DNA of 26,951 bases from Rhodocollybia butyracea (Eukaryota; Basidiomycota; Agaricomycetes; Agaricales; Omphalotaceae). Of this stretch, positions 19,876 through 26,951 are shown one piece after another. Within the stretch, counting starts at the first letter, position 1. Each line of letters opens with the position of its first letter. The translations under genes and the position numbers were made by a program. Under the pieces are notes generated by a model, which searched no databases, was not told the origin of the DNA, and saw only the letters and a list, made by a program, of their open reading frames with translations. The stretch lies in contig JADNRY010000780.1 in NCBI GenBank assembly GCA_015501585.1, forward strand, positions 1 to 26,951, written 5' to 3'.

Positions 19876-20364
19876 ATGCCCAAAGACGCTCTCACACACA
19901 GACCCACCCAGTTCTCAAGCAGCTGCGGTTTCAATATGCATGAGCTTCGAATCGCTATGAAGTACACTGAATGCGAATTCAGCAGATTTCGAGTTAGTAA
20001 AACGCTTGCACTGCACTATTGAGCTAACCTTCTTACCCAGCAGGTCGTATGGGCCTCTGCAAAAGCCATGAAGATCAAGCCCTTCTACAGGCACGACCAA
20101 GTTAATCCCGACGTGTGGGATGGACTCATTCATAAAGTAAGTGGCTCATTCCTCATCAGAAAGGGCACGTCTTTCTAACATCAACCGTAGTGCGTGGAAA
20201 AACAACCCAAACTGAATAGCTTTATGGTCCATTGGCCAATAGTTACTTATTTTGACCATTGGAATATGTCTCGAAGGTTGGGAGGTAGAGGACGCCCTCG
20301 CAAAAAACCTATATCTGGTCATGAAATCCCGCCAATCGGGACCCGAATTACTTGGGTCCGTTGA
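19876..20364 (+). CDS. Small orphan protein with an AT-hook-like tail
   Basis: Exons 19876-19992, 20041-20136 and 20191-20364, 128 residues. Introns are 48 nt (GTTAGT..CCCAG) and 54 nt (GTAAGT..CGTAG with a CTAAC branch site); all junctions are phase 0. The N-terminus MPKDALTHRPTQFSS is followed by helical, Trp- and Lys-containing segments (QVVWASAKAMKIKPFYRHD, WDGLIHK) and FMVHWPIVTYFDHW. Near the end RLGGRGRPRKKPISG contains the GRPRKKP core of an AT-hook, which binds the minor groove of AT-rich DNA. I recognise no other domain. The coding sequence could continue past the TGA at 20362 through another intron, since the tail ends abruptly. Confidence 0.5.
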
Positions 20365-20539
20365 TTTTCTTTGTATATCTACCAAAGCTGACCTTCGAGA
20401 AGTACATTGGAAAAAAACCCCCGCCGCAGAAATTAATATCTTCCAACGTAGGCAATCCATATCTTTCGATAACGTCTTGTTCAACTTAGTCGTTCCTTAG
20501 TTGTTCCCTGTTAAGCCTCAATCTCCGAAGTTCAAACCT

Positions 20540-20740
20540 TCAGTTCTGCTCTCCAATGGCCCATATGGTAACGCCGATCCCCAGCCATGTCCCATTTGCA
20601 GAAGACTTGGAGATAACCATAGCGCCTTGACGCAGATCAGGCAAGGCCGACTCAGAGGCTAAGATATAATCCACGACAGAAGTGCCCCTTGGTTTACCTG
20701 GCATTGAAGATTCAAACTTGTTCCACGTAAGGTCGTTCAA
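20540..20740 (-). pseudogene. Relic of an endonuclease/exonuclease/phosphatase-fold protein
   Basis: A minus-strand open stretch carries RGTSVVDYILASESALPDL, the pattern (serine/valine, then VDYIL-S) that precedes the C-terminal catalytic strand in endonuclease/exonuclease/phosphatase proteins, including the endonuclease part of non-LTR retrotransposons. The SDH-type catalytic motif expected further on is absent, and neither end continues into a recognisable domain. So it is a dead fragment, either from a retrotransposon or from a host enzyme. Confidence 0.45.
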
Positions 20741-22856
20741 GGCTTAGCGCCCAAACGGATCCAAAAACGAGATGTCAAGACAAATTGATGTATAGTAGGT
20801 ACGTAGATACAGGGGTGCTGGAGAATTTGAATATACTATGAGCTAAAATGCAAAAAGAGCTGGTAAGTAGAGCAATATTTAGGAATAAAAATTGAACACG
20901 CACTTGATACACACTGCAAAACCAAGAGTAATTGCAAATAGAAGGTACAGATAGCAGTTCGACTATTAAAGTAAGCTGAGATGCCTAAAAAAAGCTATGT
21001 TAGTTCAGTGATTTTAAAGATAAGAAACTCAAGACGCACTGAAAAACCAAGAGCAATCGTCGCACAAATCAAAGAATGTAGTAGTTGAAGACTAACAACG
21101 GTCAGTTCAATGATTAAGAAGAAAAGAAGAGACACACTTCAGAGAAAACATACAAGGAATCCAACAAAAGAGTGATCGGGGAAGGATCGTGAAATCAGAT
21201 TTGGGAAGGAAAAGAGCCAGCAAGAGGGTCGGAAGCAACGAGCACGAAAGATGATTTTATGAAAGCGTGACTGCACTGGTGACCAACGAAGCGCATGCTG
21301 AAGAATCCAGAAATGTATATACTGTCCATTTCAATCACCCAGGCGCAGATTGCTAGGATGTTTGGTAGTTCCAAGAAAGCCAACCAGCTGTCACTGAGGC
21401 AATAATGGTAAGAGGGAATGATGGCAAGAGGGAATGAGGCAATGATGGTAGAAGGGAATGTGGCAGCGAGGTTGACTGAGTACAAGAGCGAGAATATTAT
21501 TTGAGTACAAGAGTGATTTTTTTTCGCAAGCAACATCTAAAAAGCAGCAAACCGCGACAGCTCAGAGCTGCTTGTCGCGTCCATCTCGAGCGTAGGGCCG
21601 GAGCCGCCTTTCGCGTCTGTTGTTTTCCCGTTTCGTGTGCGCATCTAGCTGAGGTCGGGGCCAGTTGAACGCAATGCGAATCTTGAAGTCGCACTCAGTT
21701 GAGTGGCGAGGAAGAGGTTACTAAAAAAACATACCTTAGTTGCAGCCGTGAGACGCGGATGGGTCACTGTGGGGTTCGCTCGACTGCTTGGTCCGCTTTC
21801 GTTTTCAGGGTGGGTCATATTTTTAGTTCTTTTTTCGTGGCTGAAGTGAAGGTGAAGGTGGTGGTAGCTGGGAGTGTTGAAGCGCGCGCGGCAGATGCCT
21901 TTATAGGTGCGGCACCTGTGCTGACTCTTTGCTGACTTAACCTTCGTTTTTGCGGGATTGTATGTTTTCTCTAACATACTTAGATATTCGATTCCCTATT
22001 TTGAGTGGCGCACTGGCCGAAATGCTAGTGAGAATGAACAGCTGCGGTACCGGTGCCCAAGACTGACGCCGGAAGGCAGATTCTGCGATTCTGCGAACAC
22101 TTTTTTCATCACTTCATAACTTCTTATGAGATATACACTGATAGCCGTAGTGGTTGGCGACAAAATATTTATTTGTACAGCTAAGCAGCTGGCAGCACAA
22201 TTGACAGTATATTTCTACATACTTACAGCTAAGCAGACGACCGCGATACGTAAGCACAGAATCGTAATTGTTTGTTTGAGAGGCACAAGAGTTACTGACT
22301 GAATGACATTTGACGCGTCCGGACTACGTAGTAGAGCCAATCAGAGTTAAAGTTATAAGTTGAGTTTAGAGTTACTGACCGAATGACATTTGAATAACGC
22401 GATAGAGAACCATGTGGAGCTGGCAAGGCAAAAGGTTAGTAATTTCTCAGATTTGCATAAAAATACGTACAACGTCGCATGGTCGCTAAAGCCCAACTCA
22501 CCATGCAGTTTACAAGGAGATCGAAATCTGGGATTTTAAGGACTTGTGGAATACAACGCCAACACGAAACCAGCATCATAAGGAAGGAGCACAGTAACAC
22601 TGCAAGAACCGTGCACCTACCGCCCCAGATATTCTATCAGTCTTCCCAGTTTAACTTTAAATTTCCTTTACGAGCGGCTGGTTCGTGGAAGTCTAGCCGA
22701 TCTAGGTTGGATACGGAACGACCTCATTGATAGCACCTGAGAAGAGTTTGCCAAGCAAGCGCTTGTTGACGGAAAAATATCCCTCCATGTCAACGGGGAA
22801 GTCCGCTCTTTTGCCGGCGTCGGCGCTCTTCCATCGAAAGACGGTCGCCACTTTAA
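20741..22856. other. Gene-poor region with weak repeats
   Basis: Between about 20880 and 21140 two diverged copies of an AT-rich ~110-bp stretch can be seen (shared ACTG-AAAACCAAGAG and GTCAGTTCAATGATT-type blocks). At 21396-21463 a short purine-rich motif, ATGATGG-AAGAGGGAATG, recurs about three times. At 21554-21580 CGCGACA and TGTCGCG form a hairpin. Frames on both strands are short and show no domain. I see no supported gene. Confidence 0.4.
21396..21463 (+). repeat. Short purine-rich tandem repeat
   Basis: The pattern AATGATGG-AAGAGGGAATG appears about three times in 68 bp with small changes. It is a minisatellite-like patch in gene-poor DNA with no clear role. Confidence 0.5.
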
Positions 22857-23520
22857 CAACCACCAAAGGTTTCGTCGGCTCTGAAGGCTCAAGTGGATCG
22901 TCTCCGAGATGAGGTGACGCTGTCAAAGATGGGATCAAGCAAGACCATAAACGAGGTATGTATATTATTGATTTGTGCGCCCAGACGTTCGGTAACCCGC
23001 ATCACAGTTCAGGTGCAGGAGAGGCTGAAGGGTAGGTCCTATCGTACGCAGGTGCAGTTGACTAGCGTACGCAGTTGAAGTACTGTAGTTAATGTAGAGG
23101 AAGGAGGAGAACGGGAGCAGGAAGAAGATAGAGGGGTGGCCAAGGTGAAGAAGACCCTATCATGGATTCCGAGTCCCTGGTAAGCTCGACAGCAATTCAT
23201 CTGTGGAGCGACTCTGATGCCTCCAAGTCCGATGCGCTGCCACTCGCAAGTCTGCCATAATCTTCTCTGACGACGAGTCCTCCATTGAGGAGGCCCTCAA
23301 GTCCCGTTGAGAAGAAAATTGGTGAGTCTCTAAACGAGCCGACTCCGACTCCGACGATGACATTGATAGCTTCACCGAGGATACTGGTGACGCGGAGGTC
23401 TCGGATGAGGAAAATTCCTCTGCAGCTCCTGACGCTCCGAAGTCGAAATCAAAAAAGAAAGTCGTAAGATTGGGAGACATTCTTTTCCAGATATTCTTTT
23501 CCCTCAACTTGGTAGGTCTC
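22857..23520 (+). pseudogene. Decayed gene for an acidic, Ser/Asp-rich protein
   Basis: At 22860-22953 a frame reads ALKAQVDRLRDEVTLSKMG, coiled-coil-like, and ends at a good donor (GAG/GTATGT). From the ATG at 23162 the reading moves between frames: a first frame with LWSDSDASKSDALP, then IIFSDDESSIEEALK, then SPVEKKIGESLNE, then DSDSDDDIDSFTEDTGDAEV, ending with KSKSKKKVV. Each segment looks coding, and the switches mark at least three small indels in 250 bp. The parent was probably a nuclear acidic protein; its function is unknown. Confidence 0.45.
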
Positions 23521-24119
23521 TTCGCGGCTGATTTTACGGGTCAATATTTCGAATAGGATTTCATCGATTTCTGTCGATTGCTGTGTTGTTCTGCGTCGGG
23601 CATTATGAATATCGGAATATGGTACACCTTACCTGTCTAAGAACTGTTGACAAACTTCATGGCGAGCATGGTCCATTCCAAACTAAAACGGGGATATGGT
23701 CTTCAGCGCGCCGAAGTCATGAATAGGAGGAGTCCCACAAACCATGGCGCAACCGAAACGCAGCAATCCAAATTTACTGTCGTTTGAGCTCGAGAAATCG
23801 TAATTCAGAAGGAGGCTGAACGTCTAACTCGGGAAGTAGAGATATGCGAGCACGTGGTATGGCGGATTGAGATCAGCGCTTGGAAAAGGCAAGCGCTCAG
23901 CGCCTGGAATACGAGATTCCCACACATCATATACTACATTTACGCTTCAACATCTACATTTACTTATCCTAATACTCAATCTTATCCTATACCGTACAAA
24001 ACTTGATGTAAATTTCTACAAACTTAGTTGCAGACAAATAGTCGTTCATAAGTCGCCGGCAACTTAGTTACGTCCGAGGAGCCCCGGGAGGGGATCACTA
24101 GTGCACGATAGACAGTGAG
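23521..24119. other. Gene-poor region, no supported gene
   Basis: Only short frames on both strands and no recognisable domain, RNA gene or repeat. The stretch 23930-24000 is AT-rich. Confidence 0.4.
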
Positions 24120-24420
24120 ATAGAGCGGCATCATCATTCGTAATAGGCAATTTTTTCAAGTTTGAAATTATGTAGTATGTCGTTCGCAAGACGCCTTTTC
24201 TGGGTTTGAAGCTATGGTAATGCAATGAGTGGCAAATATCCTCAGCGGAACTGTTTACCTCCAAGATCCGTTTCTCAACATGGTTGTGCGTAACGTTTGT
24301 AGATGAACAGTCTTTTTCTGTCCCATACGATGCGCACGACCAAAGGCTTGTTCTCCGACAGCTGGATTCCACCACAAGTCAAACATGATGATATTCTTTG
24401 CTTCGCGGAGATTTAATCCT
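24120..24420 (-). pseudogene. C-terminal fragment of a SNF2-type helicase
   Basis: On the minus strand from 24420 the frame reads GLNLREAKNIIMFDLWWNP then EQAFGRAHRMGQKKTVH. These are SNF2 helicase motifs V and VI (GLNL..A, D-WWNP, QAF-R-HR-GQ), with the motif VI arginines present. Around 24310 the frame shifts by one base to THNHVEKRILEVN, the usual V-E-RILE helix after motif VI. Upstream of 24420 no helicase sequence could be found, so the ATPase core is missing. It is a relic of a Rad5/Rad16-type or similar chromatin remodeller. Confidence 0.75.
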
Positions 24421-25114
24421 AGTACAACAAAGATTCAGCCGAAGTAGCTTACTGGGCTCCGGAAACGGGCGGGTGCCTGTCTTATACCAAGCCCATGATA
24501 GATACAAACAGTGGATAGATTGGTTAGGGCGATTGAACAAATCAAAGAAACCCATACTTCTGAGTCAGGCAAACACCAGTGGGCGTGGAATCTTAATTCA
24601 CCTTGAACTGCAATCATCTGGTACTTTGCAAGAAATCTATGTGGGTATCCCTTTGCTTTATCTCTGTATCTTAGACCATGGGCAAATCCGAGGTCAGCGT
24701 ATCATGCCAAAAACGTGATAGGTGATAGGTGCGTTGTGCTACAAATAGATCGCACAATCTTCTTCTCATGGGAGATTATCCTAGTAATCGCGAGGAATAT
24801 AATCGGAAGGCTCACGAGAGAATGGCCCAGTCAGTGTTTTGTTATTTGTAATCTCGGTCAAGGAATAGCAAAATACTGACCCTGCTGCAATGCAGAGTGC
24901 AGCAAAATCAGGAGCAGAACCAATTAAGGCAAAGAAAGCTCAACAAGAATATTCTCGTACTAGCTACATACAGTAGGTTTTTTTATTATCTTTGCACGGG
25001 GCAAAAGCACTAATTACCTACTTCAAACATGCTTGCAAACTTGATAGTTATTTCTGACCTTACTACTTTACTATTGCAACTAATTGAATGACTCTGGTTT
25101 GACCATTCACTATA
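24421..25114. other. Gene-poor region, no supported gene
   Basis: Short frames only. A plus-strand frame at 24398-24718 (106 codons) overlaps the helicase relic on the other strand and shows no domain. The rest is AT-rich with no structure I can name. Confidence 0.4.
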
Positions 25115-25615
25115 TCATGACCAGTACTTGCATATAGGGTCAGTGTCAGTAGACGCGGGGTCGAGCGTCGAAGGAGCTCTTCCCGAAGCAGAGGCTCTCT
25201 TCCTTGTGGCGGAGGCTCTCTTCCGTGTCGCTGAGACTTTTAGCCTGCGAGTGACTCGCCGTTCTATGGCATGGAGGCTTTTTTGCTCGGTTTCGGACTG
25301 AGTCCCCGCATTATACCATGACGATAAAGTAGCATATTGCTCATCACTTATATTTATAGTTTCTTGCACCCTGATCTTCTGGAGGATGGCCACCCTCGTT
25401 GCCTTTCAATCGCATCGGTCGCATACCTGGTTGTAATATTAGTAAATAGTATGCCAAAATGTTTTGGATACGAACGAGATGACTGTATCGCATGTTTAAG
25501 TAGCGTCGTTCTTCTTTCGTGCCGCGTTTTTTGATCACTGTCTTGAATCTTTCTTTCATTTCATCACTGATTCGAGAGTCTCCTCATTCAATTTCTGTAT
25601 AGGAGTTTCCGACAT
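25115..25615 (-). pseudogene. Possible broken gene for a small basic protein
   Basis: Three minus-strand pieces look coding but are in different frames: MSETPIQKLNEETLESVMK from the ATG at 25615, then KERFKTVIKKRGTKEERRYLN (25559-25440), then RVAILQKIRVQETINISDEQ to a stop at 25115. The last piece ends in a Lys/Arg/Ser/Ala-rich tail with a doubled ATRKRAS unit. I could not join them with plausible GT-AG introns, so indels seem likelier. The family is not recognised. Confidence 0.3.
25191..25232. repeat. 21-bp tandem repeat
   Basis: The unit GAGGCTCTCTTCC plus 8 bp is present twice in a row. On the minus strand it codes the doubled ATRKRAS peptide in the basic tail of the broken gene described at 25115-25615. 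Confidence 0.65.
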
Positions 25616-26389
25616 TTCCCCAACTTGCAAACCGCTCTTCAATACCTCTGTTGAAATTCGAGTGTCCTAAATCATCGCTCGGTGCTCGCATCGACCGATG
25701 ACGATCTTCATCTATAAAGCCCCAGCTGAGAAGAGGAGAATAAAAAAATCGCTGGGACCTAGGATGAAACAGGGGAGCCGGGGCATACGTCCGTGGTTGA
25801 TTGTTCTGACTAGACGCCAGAACACCCTCCTCACCTTCCTCACAGATAAGGCGATCCATAAGTTGACCAGGAGAGGTAGGATAGGTTCTCGTGAATCGAA
25901 TTCCCCCGGTTTACAACGGTTCTCTCGAGTACACCTCTTCTCTCACACTTCCCGTGTTGCGCTACGGTGACTCTGTCACTCTAGCGTTACAGTAGCAAAC
26001 TTTAGAAATCAATCACGAATGAAGACTTTGAAACCAAGGTACTTTCTGAACAGTGTTGGTGGGTGAGAGATTCAATACATAGAAATCTCACAAACGACAA
26101 TTGGGTCTATCCTCCTAGCCAAACTCCTAGACGCTGGCGCCGACGAGACCGCGTACGCTACTGTGCAGCTGTGTAAGTCGGCGTCTAAAAGTAAGAGTTC
26201 TGGGTGTAGTATACTCTTGGGAGACTTCGAAGGGTTGGGAATATATTTGCTGGTCAAAGCGTAGTTCGAGAGGTGAAATTGCTTAGTGGCTTATGTTCAG
26301 TTGTTGTGGTAATAGTCGAGAGCGCTCACGTAATGCAGTCGTGTGACTCTGTTGAAACGACTTGTCTTTTGAAACTCGTTATCACGAAC
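25616..26389. other. Intergenic or decayed; one open plus frame
   Basis: No gene is supported. A plus frame with no ATG is open from 26067 to TAG 26262-26264 and reads like protein (SILLAKLLDAGADETAYATV). A GTAAGT donor at about 26173 falls inside it, so it could be an upstream exon of the gene at the right edge, or a relic. Confidence 0.35.
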
Positions 26390-26951
26390 ATGAAACTGCC
26401 TATCCTTTCGGGAAATTTTCATTCTGAAGCCTCATTCATTGTACAATACAATAGAAGGAAAAAATTAGTCAAAGCTGAACCCATCTTTAAGGTATAGCAG
26501 GATGGACAGTACTAATCTTGCGCTCTACTGATAACGCTAACTACGTAGGACATGCTAGAGGTGCTTAAGGCAGAATTTAACCTTCCAGAAGGCTGCATTC
26601 CATTCTTGATCATCAGCTCACTGCGTGGTTATGAAGAAGAGGTGAAATCGAGTTGACAGAACGAGCGTACAACAGTTCCAGCATCAGAAATGAGGTTGAC
26701 AAACTCATACTTAAACTCGACCGGGAAGGAAGTAAGCTTGTACTCATTTAGATATACCAGCTATCAGATTTTGAGAAAAACTCCAGATGATGAAGACGCT
26801 GTTGCTAGCCCTGGTTTACAAGGGTCATCTCGACCAAGCAAGGTAAGTCATATCAAACCTCAAACTGATATTAGTGTAAGCTAAAGCTGACTGGCAGCGA
26901 GGGTGCGATGAACAACCAGAGTCGGGAAGCCACACTCCGGAAACGTCGTCG
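26390..26951 (+). CDS. Unrecognised gene, frameshifted, running off the right edge
   Basis: Exons 26390-26491, 26549-26731 (with a break near 26640), 26787-26842 and 26898 to the window end. Introns are 57 nt (with GCTAAC branch site), 55 nt (GTAAGC donor) and 55 nt (GTAAGT donor). The protein opens MKLPILSGNFHSEASFIVQY, then RRKKLVKAEPIF, MLEVLKAEFNLPEGCIPFLI, SSLRGYEE, then after a one-base frame change GEIELTERAYNSSI and NEVDKLILKLDREG, then an acidic Ser/Pro-rich tail. Alternating strands and helices in about 85 residues recall a ubiquitin-like or PB1-like fold, but this is only an impression. The break is either a true frameshift, making it a pseudogene, or a sequence error. The start may lie further upstream. 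Confidence 0.45.

Noticed and set aside
21554..21580. GC-rich hairpin CGCGACA..TGTCGCG as a terminator
   Set aside because: Rho-independent terminators do not apply to fungal nuclear genes, and no gene ends nearby.
26740..26767. A 28-nt intron in the right-edge gene
   Set aside because: A GTAAGC donor at 26732 with the acceptor at 26786 gives a normal 55-nt intron that also keeps frame.

Overview
The window looks like nuclear DNA of a mushroom-forming basidiomycete (Agaricomycetes). No operons, ribosome-binding sites or bacterial genes are visible. The genes I could rebuild are split by many introns of about 45-60 nt, mostly GTAAGT/GTATGT-type donors with CAG/TAG acceptors and CTAAC-like branch sites. 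Several proteins (a JmjC-like protein, a RING protein, a WD40 protein with a C-terminal membrane segment, a tryptophan-rich orphan) resemble families I associate with agaric genomes. Gene density is low, and much of the window is decayed sequence.

Layout. 1-2262: no intact gene, only broken frames. 2272-5651: a 3.4-kb foldback (palindromic) element made of two nearly identical inverted arms of about 1.5 kb around a diverged centre, flanked by a 9-bp direct repeat and coding for nothing recognisable; this is the most unusual object here. 5823-10776: three minus-strand genes, a RING-finger protein, a WD40-repeat protein and a tryptophan-rich orphan. 11340-12062: a plus-strand two-exon orphan. 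12423-14160: a second, decayed copy of the WD40 tail plus the tryptophan-rich gene, so the region carries a segmental duplication with a 2.3-kb internal deletion. 14894-18404: the largest gene, a nine-exon JmjC-like protein of about 1,030 residues with a tandemly duplicated exon and two CACGTG boxes just upstream. 18405-26951: mostly decayed DNA holding one small AT-hook gene (19876-20364), relics of an endonuclease/phosphatase-fold protein (20540-20740), an acidic protein (22857-23520) and a SNF2 helicase (24120-24420), a broken basic-protein gene (25115-25615), and a gene with one frameshift that runs off the right edge (26390-26951).

How it fits together. The RING, WD40 and JmjC-like genes suggest ubiquitin ligation, scaffold and chromatin/oxygenase roles, but nothing in the sequence ties them into one pathway. 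The shared theme is genome turnover: a foldback transposon, a segmental duplication with one decaying copy, an exon duplication and several pseudogenes. All exon models come from reading splice sites by eye; the large structure is more certain than individual splice choices.
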